Below are positions 41,890-52,446 of a DNA stretch of 64,000 nt, piece after piece (position 1 is the stretch's first letter; each line of letters starts with the position of its first letter). The position numbers were made by a program, and so were the translations under genes. The notes under the pieces are model-generated. The model searched no databases, was not told the origin of the DNA, and saw nothing but the letters and a program-made list of their open reading frames with translations. Source of the stretch: Muscardinus avellanarius. Its lineage: Eukaryota > Chordata > Mammalia > Rodentia > Gliridae. The stretch is taken from assembly GCA_963383645.1 (NCBI GenBank), contig OY726571.1:25186116-25250115 (forward strand), in the 5' to 3' direction.

Positions 41890-42395
41890 TTTTTATTTTT
41901 TAGGGAGTTTGTATACTCTTCTGTTGCCTGTGCCATTGAAATCATATCCAAGAAATCACTGCCAATTTCAATGTTGTGAGGTTTTATGGCCCAGATTTTC
42001 TCCTAAAAGTTTATAGTCTTAAGATTTATATTTAGAACTTTTATCTATTTTGAGTTAATATTTGTATATGGGATTAGGTAAGGGTCCAACTTTATTCTTT
42101 TCCATGTAATTATTATGTTTCAACAATATTTAGTTAAAAGATTATTATTTCCACCACCAAATGTTCGTGGAAACCTTGTCAAAAATAACTTGACAATATA
42201 GGAAAGGATTTAGCTCTAGGCTTTTATTTAACTCCAATGGTTTATATATCTGCCTTTAGAATAGTACTACACTGTTTCAATTATTGTAGCTTTATATGGT
42301 TTGAAATCAGAAAATATATATCTTCTAGCTTTGTTCTTTTTCAAGATCGTTTTGGGTATCTAGAGTTCATATTCCATATTAGGACAGATTTTTTT
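41890..42395 (-). repeat. Inverted L1 ORF2-region piece inside half-L1
   Basis: Plus-strand text reads as the reverse complement of L1: 'catatccaagaaatcactgcc', 'ttgagttaatatttgtatatg', 'agggtccaactttattctt' and 'ctagctttgttctttttcaag'. It is opposite in orientation to the ORF1 upstream and the 3' UTR downstream, yet inside the same target-duplication bracket. Confidence 0.7.
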
Positions 42396-42750
42396 TCTGA
42401 AAAATAAATATATAAATATATGATAGTTTCAGCTAAAAAAAATAGAAAAAAAATTCTCTGGTAAGAAAGAAAGTAAAAAGAAATATTGAAATGTTATCTT
42501 TAAGTCATCAAAAGCTTGGTATCAGACAAATGAAACTGTTATGTGAGATTATCATTTTTAATTTCAGATAAATTGCTATAATACTAGATGTCAACCACTA
42601 AGCCAAGCATGGGAGGGAGAGACGGGGAGAGAATGGGGTGGGAATTGGGTGGGGGCTGACTGGGCGATGTGTGCATGTATGTCTACAAAAGTTTGTATCC
42701 CACTATGATTTATGAATACAGTGCACCAATAAAAAAAATTTTTTTAAAAA

Positions 42751-42767
42751 GAAAAGGCTTCCTTCCC
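42751..42767. repeat. Half-L1 target-site duplication, right
   Basis: Exact match to 39957-39973. Confidence 0.9.
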
Positions 42768-42771
42768 CTAC

Positions 42772-42838
42772 CCCCACTTCCAGTACTGGGAATTGAACCC
42801 AGGGTTCAATTCTATCACTGAGTTACATCCCTTGCCCC
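42772..42838 (-). mobile_element. ID element fragment
   Basis: Reversed ID ('ccagtactgggaattgaacc' to 'ctgagttacatcccttgcccc') directly after the L1 target site. Confidence 0.75.
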
Positions 42839-42839
42839 A

Positions 42840-44005
42840 TGAAAGGCATATTTTTAGGCTTAGTTCCTAAAATACCTAAGGAAAGTTTCTCTCTGGTACT
42901 TGTTTTTTGGGAGGATAAAGAAAAGATAAAACTAATGAGAGTGAACCAGGTACATCCTGGTGACCAGGCAAGTTCATCCTCTACCTTGTGGGCTCTTCCA
43001 TGCTACCAAGAAGAGGTGAAATAGTTTGCAGAGGTATGAGGCAAGCATTTTCCATAATTCAGAGTTTAAATCTGGAGTTGATATGTTCCAGGAAAATGAA
43101 TAGCAATATGTTCTTGTATGTATCCACTTGCGGTGCTGTTGGTTTTTGCAAAACTTACCATAATTTTCATTGTATTTTTATAGAGGTCTATATGCTGAAA
43201 CAAGTTAAGAACTGCTGTTCTGTTATTATTTCACATTTTCTTGATATCAAAGACAGAATCCCACAAACTAGATGTCCAATAGTGGGACAGCCCAACCTGT
43301 CACCAATTTCCCTGAATAAGGAAACCTGTACATGCCACATTCAACCCCTCCTAAGAGGCATTCTACTAACCTCTACTAAAACACACGAAGTATGAAAGAG
43401 CTCTCCACCACCTCATCCCCATCCCAACATCATTTATACCTGGTACTTTTCACAATTAACTGCCTTCTACTTCATTTCCCCACTCCAGCAAAAGTAGGCC
43501 CAGAGAGTCCTTCTGTTTTGAAGAGACTCCCTGCCTTACCTACTCATTCGAGGAAGAAGAACCTTGAAGAAAATCATTATTTTAGTCGATCCCATTCTCA
43601 TGTCCACCCTTAAGTATCCCAGAAGAGATCACCATAATTCAGGACAATGTGAAGGCATAAGAGAGATTAAGATAATAGAGGGTATCTGTCGTGCACACCC
43701 AAGTAACAAAGGGTAAATGATACCCACCTTCACCACAGCTGGGTTGGCAACAGGAGGACTAGTGAAGTCTTGAGGCAGGAAGGTTTGTGGAAGGACCTGT
43801 CTGTCCAGACTCCTTCTGCTGCTGATTCTGCTTTCAATACTTTTCATTATCCACCCTTTTCCCACCTCTAACTACTCAGTACTAATATAATAATTGGAAA
43901 AAATTACCCTTTTTTGTTTTTCATTCTGCAACTTTTCAAAGTTCAGGCGTGGTTCAGAGAATCTTCATCCAGCATATTTTTTTCTTTCTTCTTTTTTCTT
44001 TCTTT
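42840..44005. other. Intronic stretch, no gene
   Basis: Open frames at 42988-43395 and 43392-43613 show no recognised domain. A segment at about 43512-43590 resembles 47490-47565. Confidence 0.45.
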
Positions 44006-44009
44006 CTTT

Positions 44010-44201
44010 TCAGCACTGAGAATTGAACCCATGGGCATGCTACCTCTGAGCTCTACCCCAACCTTTTTGTATTTTATTGAAATGGGGTCTCCCTAAGCTG
44101 CTGAGGGTCTCAAGTTGCTGGATCTGGCCTTGAATCTGTGATTTTTCCTGCCTCCGCCTCTCAAATACTGGGATTACAGATAGGCACCACCATGCCTGGC
44201 T
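44010..44201 (-). mobile_element. B1-dID SINE
   Basis: Reversed copy from 'cactgagaattgaaccc' to 'ccaccatgcctggc', after a CTTT-rich tail. Confidence 0.85.
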
Positions 44202-44204
44202 CTG

Positions 44205-44702
44205 GTATAGTATTTCAACAAGAGTTTCAATTTTTTTTCTCTGTTGCTAATCCTCTAAGATGCCGTTTAACTTCTCACCCAGGAAAAATGCTAAATTGTG
44301 ACCGCAGGTATAGAGGGAGACAGTTGCAGGCAGAAGCCTTAGGTCACCACAACCTGCCCACACCCCATGGTGCCCGCCCTCTCCAATAAGATGGGAATGG
44401 TGGAAGGTTCTGGAAGCAGGAAGACAACAAATTTCAAGATAAGCACCTCCTGTAAAAGAAAAATCTCCCACTTTACAGAGACCATGCTGCAGGCAGCCAC
44501 AGTCCTGCTGTCTGGCCATCTCCTACTCCTTCTCACGTAAAGTAGCCTGTGTTCTTCTATTTAATGTCTTGCCTTTTCTCCATAAATTGCAATGAAGTCA
44601 AAGCATCACTCTAGTCATATAGTCAAGAAGGTAATTTATGACCTAATATGTACGAGGGCTGTCAGGAACCGGCAATAGGATCCTCAAAGCATCCCCCGCT
44701 CA
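44205..44702. other. Intronic stretch, no gene
   Basis: Nothing recognised. The last ~40 bp, including 'catcccccgctcagtg', was the ancestral branch-point region of the downstream exon before the SINE inserted. Confidence 0.5.
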
Positions 44703-44711
44703 GTGTTCTTT

Positions 44712-44973
44712 TTGTTGTTGTTGTTTTTTGTTTTTTGGGGGTTTTTTTTTTGGTTGGGGGTGTTTTGTTTTTTGGGGGGTTTTTTGTTTTTTTGGTGGTA
44801 CTGGGGTTCCTAGAAACCCTTCTACCTCCAGGCTACACTCCCAGACCTATTTTATATTTTTATTTGGAAACAGAGTCTCTTAAGCCAGCACAGCTGGCTT
44901 CGAACCTGCACAATCCTCCTGTCTCCACCTCCCAAGCACAGGGATTACAAGCGTGCGCCACCACGCCCAGAGT
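44712..44973 (-). mobile_element. B1-dID SINE inside a splice acceptor
   Basis: G/T-rich stretch (44712-44790; T-rich tail with G runs), then the reversed 'ggggttcc' subfamily SINE to 'gccaccacgcccaga'. The 9-bp repeat 'gtgttcttt' at 44703-44711 and 44974-44982 is its target duplication and falls in the polypyrimidine tract of the exon at 44996. Confidence 0.82.
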
Positions 44974-44995
44974 GTGTTCTTTCTTTTTTCCACAG

Positions 44996-45112
44996 ATTCG
45001 GAACGTGGCAGCAAACCTCTGTGTGGACAGCAAGCATGGCGCCACGGGAACCGAGCTCAGGCTGGACGTCTGTGTCAAGGACGGCTCAGAAAGGACGTGG
45101 TCTCATGAGCAG
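44996..45112 (+). CDS. GALNTL6: GALNTL6-like exon, lectin domain part 1
   Basis: A 117-nt phase-0 exon between 'ttctttcttttttccacag' and GT at 45113. It encodes 39 residues, starting [18 protein letters not shown] and ending SERTWSHEQ. The CVD matches the CLD-type motif that starts a ricin B-type beta-trefoil repeat in polypeptide GalNAc-transferases (Golgi enzymes that begin mucin-type O-glycosylation; the lectin domain binds GalNAc-bearing peptides). I place it in GALNTL6, a T10-related member, from sequence recall. GALNT10 is the main alternative. The intact frame and splice sites argue for a functional exon, and its 3' splice region has been altered by a SINE. Confidence 0.85.
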
Positions 45113-45375
45113 GTGTGTGGGGAGCCCGGGCGGGGCTGGCGGGAGGGAGGGGAGTCCACAGGCCTGCGAGGAGCTGTGGTTCCGCCACCAACCAACTCTG
45201 TGATGAGTAAATCACTTTACTTCTCTGTGTCTTAGAGTAATTGTGATAAGCAGTTGAGATAATAGATACAAATATGTTTAAATTTTTTTAAAAAAAAAGA
45301 CAGTAAAAGAATAGTTCGCCGTGACCCTAAATTTATTGCCTTTCCCAGAATGGAACTTTTCTTTGTTGGAGGGAG

Positions 45376-45540
45376 TTACTAGAGACTGATCCCAAGGGCA
45401 TTCTACCTCCAAATTATACCCTCAGCCCTTTTTATATTTTTTTAAATTTTGAAACAGGGTCACTAAGTAGCTGAGGGTTTTAGTGAGTCGTTGAGGCTGG
45501 CCTCACACCTGTGATCGTCCTGTCTCAGTCCCCCAAGAAC
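45376..45540 (-). mobile_element. B1-dID SINE
   Basis: Reversed copy from 'tagagactgatcccaaggg' to 'tcagtcccccaagaac', slightly truncated at the B1 end. Confidence 0.75.
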
Positions 45541-45561
45541 ATGCAGAACATGCATTAATAT

Positions 45562-45772
45562 TTCTCTCTCTCTCTCTCTCTCTCTGCACTAGAGATAGAA
45601 GCCAAAAAACATTCTACCTCCCGGTAGCCCTTCTATATTTTTGTTCTGAAAGAGGGTCTCATTAAGTTGCTGACAGTCTCATTAAGTTACTGAGGCTGGT
45701 CTTGAACCTACAATCGTTCTATCTCAGCCTCTCAAGTACTGGGATTACAGGCGTGTGCCACCAACCCAGCCC
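45562..45772 (-). mobile_element. (CT)n plus B1-dID SINE
   Basis: CT run at 45562-45585, then a reversed copy to 'gtgtgccaccaacccagcc'. Confidence 0.8.
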
Positions 45773-45900
45773 GATAATTGAATGCTAGGGAACTCTTCCA
45801 ACAAAGTGTTGAGGTTTTAATGAAAGACTCTGTTGTTCTGTGTTTAGGACTTCATTTAAATCTATTTTTCCCTTCTGAGTGTATATTAAAAAGAATGCAA

Positions 45901-46115
45901 GCCAGACGTGGTAGTGCACGCTTGTAATCCCCATGCTTGGGAGGCGGAGACAGGAGGATTGCACAGGTTCGAAGCCAGCCTCAGCTACTTAGTGAGGCTC
46001 TCAGCAACTTAGTAAGACCCTGTTTCCAAATAAAGTATAAAATGATCTGGGAGTATAGCCCAGAGGTAGAAAATCCCTGGGTTCCACCCCCAATACCACA
46101 AAAAAAAAAAAAAAT
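45901..46115 (+). mobile_element. B1-dID SINE
   Basis: Complete copy from 'ccagacgtggtagtgcacg' to 'cacccccaataccac' and an A tail. Confidence 0.85.
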
Positions 46116-46119
46116 GAAG

Positions 46120-46430
46120 GAATCTCTTATTGTAACAGAAGCTTTTAATCTTACTTCTGAAGGATAACCACGGCAGCAACGCCCCCAACATGGACATTAT
46201 GGAATACTCTAAGACTACATATTACTTTGATTAAAGGCATTTCAGTGCAACCCAGTTTAATTTAAGAATGTGATCCTAACCCATTTTGAAACTTGAAACT
46301 CCTTGTAAGGAGCTTTTCTTACACTATCATTTGTGAAAAAGAAAAGATAGTGGGAAGAATTCTGTCAGGCCCTTTTTAAAAGTAATTAAATTTTAAAGCA
46401 TAAAATATTTGAATAGAAAATATCATAGTA
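46120..46430. other. Intronic stretch, nothing recognised
   Basis: No gene or repeat signal. Confidence 0.45.
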
Positions 46431-46431
46431 A

Positions 46432-46632
46432 CCCAGGCATGGAGGCACACATTTGTAATCCCAGTACTTCAGAGGCTGAGACAGGGGGATCACAGGTTCA
46501 AAAACAGCCTCAAAAAGTAGTGAGAGTCTCATCAACCTCATAAGATCCTGTTTCAAAATAAAAATAAAAAATAGCTCAGAGGTAGAATGTCCCTGGGTTC
46601 AATCCTCAATACCACATACACACAAAAAAAAG
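46432..46632 (+). mobile_element. B1-dID SINE
   Basis: Full-length, with a shortened ID half and a CA/A-rich tail. Confidence 0.8.
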
Positions 46633-46723
46633 AGAAGAAAATATCATAGTAGACCTTTATGCACACATAAAACAGATTTCACAAGGAAAATCAGTTATTA
46701 CCATACTTAAAAAGAAAAAAAAA

Positions 46724-46980
46724 TGCGGGGCATGGTGGTGCACACTTGTAATCCCAGTACTTGGGAGGCTGAGACAGGAGGATTGTGGTTCGCGGACAGC
46801 CTTAGCTACTTAGCGAGGCTCTTATCAATTCAGTGAAACCCTATTTCAAAATAAAGAATAAAAAATAGAGCTGAGGGTGTATCTTGGAGGTAGAATGCCC
46901 CTGGGTTCCATCCCCAGTACTGAGAAAGGAAGGGAGGGAGGGAGGGAGGGAGGGAGGGAGGAAGGAAGGAAGGGGGGGGG
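46724..46980 (+). mobile_element. B1-dID SINE with (GGGA)n tail
   Basis: Complete copy 46724-46924 ('ggggcatggtggtgcacac' to 'tccatccccagtactg'), followed by GGGA/GGAA repeats and a G run to 46980. Confidence 0.85.
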
Positions 46981-47137
46981 GTTATAGATACAATTAAAGC
47001 CCTTCCCCCTTCCTATTCCCTCTCTCCCTCTGCAGAAATGATAAATCCCAAGGTTAAGATAATATCCCCTGCCAGCACTTGCAGTTTCTCAAATTTGTCC
47101 ATAATACCTCTCTTATGAAAGCAAAAAGAAAGTAAGC

Positions 47138-47365
47138 AGCCGGGCGTGGTGGCGCACGCTTGTAATCCCCGTGCTTGGTATGCTGAGACGGGAGAGTCAC
47201 ACAGGTTTGAAGCCAGCCTCAGCTACTTAGTGAGGCTCTCAGCAACTTAGTGAGACCCTGTTTCAAAATAAAATATTAAATAGGTCTGGGAATATGGCTC
47301 AGAGGTAGAAGGCCCCTGGGTTCCACCCCGAGTACCACCGAAAAAAAGAGAAAGAAAGAAAACAA

Positions 47366-47417
<52 letters not shown>
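47138..47417 (+). mobile_element. B1-dID SINE with (GAAA)n tail
   Basis: Complete copy 47138-47342 with a CpG-retaining 'gccgggcgtggtggcgcacg' start, so a young copy, then about 18 GAAA units. Confidence 0.88.
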
Positions 47418-47419
47418 AT

Positions 47420-47834
47420 TACTGAGCTCCAAGTTTATTCCTTACGCATCTATTTTGTGTAATAGACTAGAAATAGACCTTGAAAATTCTTCTGTTGTGG
47501 AGAGACTCCTTACCTTCTGTGTTTATTTCAGAGAAAAGAACTTTGATGAAAATTATCATCTGGGTGTCATTATGCCCAGCCTCAGTCATTAAGTAGTTGT
47601 TGGGGTGCACTGAGACTGTATGCTGGCAGCTCCCTCTCCCCACCCCGCTGCCCACCATGATGATTACAGAAGGAGCGGCGCTATGCTGGGAACGCAGCAA
47701 CAGGCCAAATCCGCAGCCCACTGCACAGTTCATTCAACCTATGACACCCTCTTCTAACCATGCATTCACTTGCAATCGTATCCACAGTCTCAAGGTATTC
47801 TAGAAGGACTGTGGGCCTTGTGGTCGGCCCAACC
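47420..47834. other. Intronic stretch, no gene
   Basis: Includes a segment (about 47490-47565) resembling 43512-43590. No exon. Confidence 0.45.
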
Positions 47835-47985
47835 TACATTTCAGCTCAAACCACGTGGCCTTGTGAAATTGCTTGCTCTTTCTAAGCCAGTGTCTCCATC
47901 CTTAACTAAGAACAGGGGTGCGTGAGCACACGTCACACCTGTGATACGACAGCACCTTGCATGTGGCATAGGTGCAGGGTAGACT
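47835..47985 (+). repeat. MIR-like relic
   Basis: 'ccttgtgaaattgcttgctc', 'gccagtgtctccatcctt' and 'gacagcaccttgcatgtgg' follow the MIR order. Confidence 0.45.
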
Positions 47986-48401
47986 CACTCTCCTTTCCAT
48001 CTTCTCTCACACACTCACAAAGTTACCTTATGCGAGTTAAAAATTAGAAATCTCCCTCTCAGGCCCAAGGCAGCTGTGACTTGGGCCTCCTGTGTTGATT
48101 CCCAGCAGAGTCACCAAATACTAGTTCCCACTCACACCAATATATCTGCAGTGTGGGAAAACCTGGCCAGGTAGGTTTTAAAGAAGGTTCTGTGGCTTTA
48201 AGACTTCCTGATAAGGATCAAATATTACACAAAGCTGATTGCCTCCTCCTAAGAATGCCTTCTCTATAAGCACCACGGGGATATTGCCAGGGGTCAGAGC
48301 TTAGTGTCCACTGTTACCCCCAACAAGCAATTCTGACTGCAGCCTGGGAGCAAGAAAGAATGCTCAAAAGGTGTTTGTTTGTTTGTTTGGTTTGTTTGTT
48401 T

Positions 48402-48599
48402 GCGGTCCTGGGGATGGAACCAGGGGCATTCTACCTCTGAGCTACACCCTCAGCCCTATTTTTTGTTCTTTATTTTGAAACAGGGTCTCACTAAGTTGCA
48501 GAGGGCCTCACTAAGTAGCTGAGACTGTCGGCAAACTGCAATCCTCCTGTCTCACCCTCCCAAATGCTGGGATTACACGGGTGCACCACCACGCCCAGC
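48402..48599 (-). mobile_element. B1-dID SINE
   Basis: TTTG-rich tail followed by a complete reversed copy ending 'caccaccacgcccagc'. Confidence 0.85.
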
Positions 48600-48971
48600 T
48601 CTCAAGAGGTTTTAAGACCAGCATCCAGAGCAGCAAAGGATATTTTAAAAGCAATTTATTAAAAGCAAGTCATACAGAGAAGCTTTGTCTCTTAGCTACA
48701 TTTGTGTGTACTACCTCCATTCAGCCCAATCAGGAAACATACCTAGCCAGCTGACTGGTGTGCATGCTAGTATGAATGTTATGGGACAGAATTAATATTT
48801 CTGTCCTGTAATGTTCTAGAATGAAATTTACTCTGGCCTGAAAGTGTTATTTGACAGCTAAAAATGAGTATAAGCAAAACCAACTAGATTACACGCACTT
48901 TAAAAATTATTGGTACATTTTTCCCTGCAGGCTGAACGGCAAAAATCTATGGCATGTAATTTAAGAAATGA

Positions 48972-48986
48972 CCACTAGAGGGCAGC
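48972..48986 (+). promoter_or_regulatory. CTCF-like motif
   Basis: ccactagagggcagc fits the core CCASYAGRKGGCRSY at every position. Occupancy cannot be judged from sequence. Confidence 0.5.
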
Positions 48987-49003
48987 ACCAGACTGGCAGA
49001 AAA

Positions 49004-49059
49004 CTCCATACAAGCAGAACAAAAACACCAGCTCCATACAAGCAGAACAAAAACACCAG
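49004..49059. repeat. 28-bp tandem duplication
   Basis: 'ctccatacaagcagaac' plus 'aaaaacaccag' occurs twice, end to end, without differences. Confidence 0.95.
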
Positions 49060-49368
49060 TGAACGTAGCTCTTGAAAAAGATTTCTAGTCTCAAGGGATC
49101 CTAAAAATGGAGCTACCAAGAGATTAAAGAGTGATAGGAAGTGAAAGATAAATCCTATTTGAAATATGTATCACCATAGATTGACTTGAAGGTTAAAACA
49201 TTACAAGCTGCTTCATTTTCTAGTACTTAACATAAGCTTTATTCAGTATATTACTTGATGATTAATAAGACTTATAATTCATTCCTTTACACTTACATTA
49301 AAATTCCTGGATGAGAACTATATCAGGACATGAAAACTTGAAAATCGTTTAATTCAGAAGCATTCAAA

Positions 49369-49557
49369 GCCGGGCATGGTGGCGCACACTTGTAATTCCC
49401 GCACTTGGGAGGCTGAGACAGGAGGATCGCACGGGTTCGAAGCCAGCCTCAGCTACTTAGTGAGGCTCTCTGCAACTTAGTGAGACCCTGTTTCTAAATA
49501 AAGTATAAAATAGGTCTGGGAGTATAGCCCAGAGGTAGAAAGCCTCTGGGTTCCACA
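49369..49557 (+). mobile_element. B1-dID SINE, 3'-truncated
   Basis: Young-looking copy starting 'gccgggcatggtggcgcac' and breaking off after 'ctctgggttccaca'. Confidence 0.85.
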
Positions 49558-49559
49558 CA

Positions 49560-51008
49560 GGGAGGTGCTAACTTGAGTTGAAGTGCCCCCTCCCAGACCC
49601 CACCTCCCTCAAAAAAACTAACAAAAATGAATAAACAAAATTGTCACATGGGAAACAAAGAAGAGTTCACTATAACATCCTTCTGTTGCAGAACACTAGT
49701 CCTGACTAATCTGGCTCCTGTGAAGGAAACAGATGTATGATTCATTCTTCCAGGGTGATCAATTTAGACATTTGATATCACTATAGCATTGTGTGCTGGC
49801 TCTGTTTCCTTTAGGGAACAAGAAAGAAAAATAAAAATAGATCCATGTAACACTGTAAGGTCTGGAAAGGATACTCCCTAACTCCCCTTATGAGTGCAAG
49901 GGAGAGGAGGGGAGAGGCTGAGAGGTTCATGCTCTCCTGGGCCTGCTTTGAGCTCTTTCTCTGTACCCAGCAGCAGGCTCCCAGCTCATGCTGGGGAGGA
50001 AGCAGGGCAGCAGGCCTTTGGTCCTGCTGAGAAAGTAGACCAGCGCTCCATTTCTAAGACCGGAGGTGAGATACGCAGAGATGAGGAGATGGAAACAAGT
50101 GGGGCCTTCAGGGACAGGACAAACTCCTCTCCTTGGAGAAAAACAATCTCCCTATCAGAACAGAGCATTCTGATGGGTACACAGAGCAAAGAGAAACGTG
50201 TTGTATGTCAGATTTCTGCAGACCTCAGAAGCATGAAATAAAATATAACTGTCCACCAAGAGAAAAAATACACATATAAATCGAAATGGTTTATTATCTC
50301 GAGTCAGGTAGCCAGGGCAAGGTAAGTACCAATCTAGTGAGCTTATTCACAGAATGCAGTACAGACCCCAAGCAACGTCATACATGCCACATGCATAAAA
50401 GCAAAGACCCAAGTTATCACTTTAAATGTGTACTTACAAGTATCACTCAAAAGAAGAAACGAGAGAAATGAACATCAATTTACTTTATAACTGATTATTT
50501 GAGTTTGAAAAGAAATGAGATTTTTTTTTTGTACAGAAAGCCTAAAAGAAAAGAAACCTAGAGGCTTTTGTCAGAAAGAACACCCCAAGGGTAAGAGACA
50601 AACTATAAATGTCACAGTAACATTACCCAAGGCACAAAATGAAAATGGTTTCATAATGTCTACTTGTTTCTGCTTTGACAAGATTGCACACAGGGAAGTG
50701 TGTCTAATGAATGAAAGACTCAATGTCTGATTGGTTTGACATGGCCATTAGGATAAGATGAATGACAATTCGAAGCATTTCAGAGACACAAGAGAGAAAG
50801 CCCTGAGCTAATGGGAGGTACAGAAGAACAAAGGAATTGATACAATCTGAAGATATAATCTAGGATGCAGGGATGTATTCACAAAGTAATAACAACAGCA
50901 GCAATAATTACCACGCGTGAAACACTATGAAAATTATATTCTAACCAGCTAAAACACATGGATTATCATTATACCATGATAAACCTAGAGACAGTGGGTG
51001 GGGGGGGG
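49560..51008. other. Intronic stretch, no gene
   Basis: A 115-codon frame at 49894-50241 and its opposite-strand shadow have no recognised domain. No exon found. Confidence 0.45.
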
Positions 51009-51014
51009 GGTCAC

Positions 51015-51385
51015 TATGGCTCCTCGGAGATACAGTCGTGACAATAGATGAAGATGTTTGTTTGAGAGACAGGTTTGCCGGTGCTTACTCCAACACAGGT
51101 ATTATTTTGGATTTTACCGATCTATTTAATAAAAAACATTTGGAAAGACTGTCTGTAAATGAAGCCTCGGTGCTTGAGGCGTGGCAGATGCAAACCGTTA
51201 CGTTACCCCTCCACAGGCCTGATTTTCCCCAACTCTATGATGAAGGTGTGTGCAAGGTCGTGACTAATCGTCCCTTTCACCGCTGGCCTTGTGAGTGTAT
51301 GAAAACTAAAAAGAGAGCGGGACAGAGACGAGACAGAGGAAAGTGGACACTTGTTCCCGCACTGGTTAGACTAGTATGTTATGAG
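51015..51385 (+). other. Unassigned open segment, possible retrocopy
   Basis: After a G run, 'ctatggctcctcgg' starts a short frame (M-A-P-R-R-Y-S-R-D-N-R, stop). A second frame then stays open from 51038 for about 115 codons until a SINE inserts at 51401. The translation is protein-like, with charged, aromatic and Cys residues, CpG-containing codons and a basic C-terminal stretch (KTKKRAGQRRDRGK). I do not recognise a family. A frameshifted processed pseudogene is the simplest reading; chance is possible. Confidence 0.35.
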
Positions 51386-51400
51386 GGAAGTGTTACATTT

Positions 51401-51566
51401 TTTTTTTTTTTTTTTGGTGGGTTCCTGGAAGCCCTTCTACCTCCGGGCTACACTCCCAGACCTACTTTTTTTTATACTTTTTTTATTTGGAAACAGGGTC
51501 TCCTAATCCTCCTGTCTCCGCCTCCCAAACGCGGGGATTACAAGCATGCGCCACCACGCCCGGCTT
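51401..51566 (-). mobile_element. B1-dID SINE, internally deleted
   Basis: Reversed 'ggttcctgg' subfamily copy lacking part of the B1 half. A 15-bp target duplication, 'ggaagtgttacattt', lies at 51386-51400 and 51567-51581. Confidence 0.88.
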
Positions 51567-51593
51567 GGAAGTGTTACATTTAAACAAAATAAA

Positions 51594-51797
51594 GGCCAGG
51601 CATGGTGGTGAACACCTGTAATCCCAGTACTTGGGAGACTGAGGCAGGAGGGTTGCAGGTTCAAAGACAGCCTCAGCAATGTAGTAAAACTCTCAGCACC
51701 TTAGTGGGACCCTGTTCCAAAACAAAAAGAATTGGAGAAGGGCTGGGGGGGTGTAGATTAAAGGTAGAATGCCTCTGGGTTCATTCCAAGTAGCACA
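51594..51797 (+). mobile_element. B1-dID SINE
   Basis: Complete copy from 'aggccaggcatggtggtg' to 'ttcattccaagtagcac', with a TTAA-rich tail. Confidence 0.83.
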
Positions 51798-51895
51798 ATA
51801 AATTAATTAATTAATCTAAAGCAATTGCAGGTTTATAGGCAAAAGATTTCTTTTTCTTTTTTCTTTCTTTTCTTTCTTTTTTTTTTTTATTTTTT

Positions 51896-52087
51896 TGCGG
51901 GTCTGGGGATGGAACCCAGTGGCATTCTACCTCCAAGCCCCTGCCCTATTTTTTTATTCTTCATTTTGAAACCGGGTCTCACTGAGTTGCAGAGGGCCTA
52001 AGTAGCTGAGGCTGTCTGTGAACTGCGACCCTCCGGTCTCAGCCTCCTGAATGCTGGGATTACAAGCGTGCGCCACCACGCCCGGCT
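51896..52087 (-). mobile_element. B1-dID SINE
   Basis: Reversed copy after a T/C-rich tail, ending 'gcgccaccacgcccggc'. Confidence 0.85.
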
Positions 52088-52198
52088 AAAAGATTTCCAT
52101 TTTAATGATGGTTAACTGAATCTAGAATCATCAAAGTGAAAAGATTAAAAAAAAAAAAAAACTAACCACTGATATTGTTTACTGCTGTTTTTGTTTGT

Positions 52199-52400
52199 TG
52201 GGTACTGTAGGTTGAACCCAGGGGCAGTCAACCTCTGAGCTTTACCCCCTCACTCTGTTTTTGTTTTACCTTGAAACAGGGTCACACACTAGGTTGCTGA
52301 GGGACCTCACTTAGTTGCTGAGGCTGGCCTCAACCCTGCAATCCTCCTGTCTCAGCCTCCCAAGTATTGCGATCATAGGCATGTGCCACCATGTCCGGCC
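52199..52400 (-). mobile_element. B1-dID SINE, diverged
   Basis: Reversed copy from 'gtactgtaggttgaaccc' to 'gtgccaccatgtccggcc'. Confidence 0.8.
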
Positions 52401-52444
52401 ATTGATATTTTTATGGACAAACAGCACAGCTTCATCCGATGAAC

Positions 52445-52446
<2 letters not shown>

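Larger units (their letters stand above)
39974..42749 (+). mobile_element. Half-L1 (HAL1-like) retrotransposon insertion
   Basis: About 2.8 kb flanked by a 17-18-bp direct repeat and ending in an A-rich tail. In order: a GC-rich 5' UTR with an L1-type 'aagatgg' close to the start, ORF1, a section lacking ORF2 that contains an inverted L1 piece, then a G-rich L1 3' UTR and the 'gtgcaccaataaaaa' terminus. ORF1 without ORF2 is the hallmark of HAL1 elements, which depend on ORF2p supplied in trans. The perfect duplication shows that the whole composite arrived as one unit. Confidence 0.75.
48600..49366. other. Intronic stretch with CTCF-like motif and small duplication
   Basis: Apart from the two sites listed separately (48972, 49004), nothing was recognised. 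Confidence 0.5.

Noticed and set aside
51000..51400. Possible additional GALNTL6 exon
   Set aside because: The translation does not resemble a GalNAc-transferase catalytic or lectin domain, and the exons at 44996 and 55008 already join directly in protein sequence.
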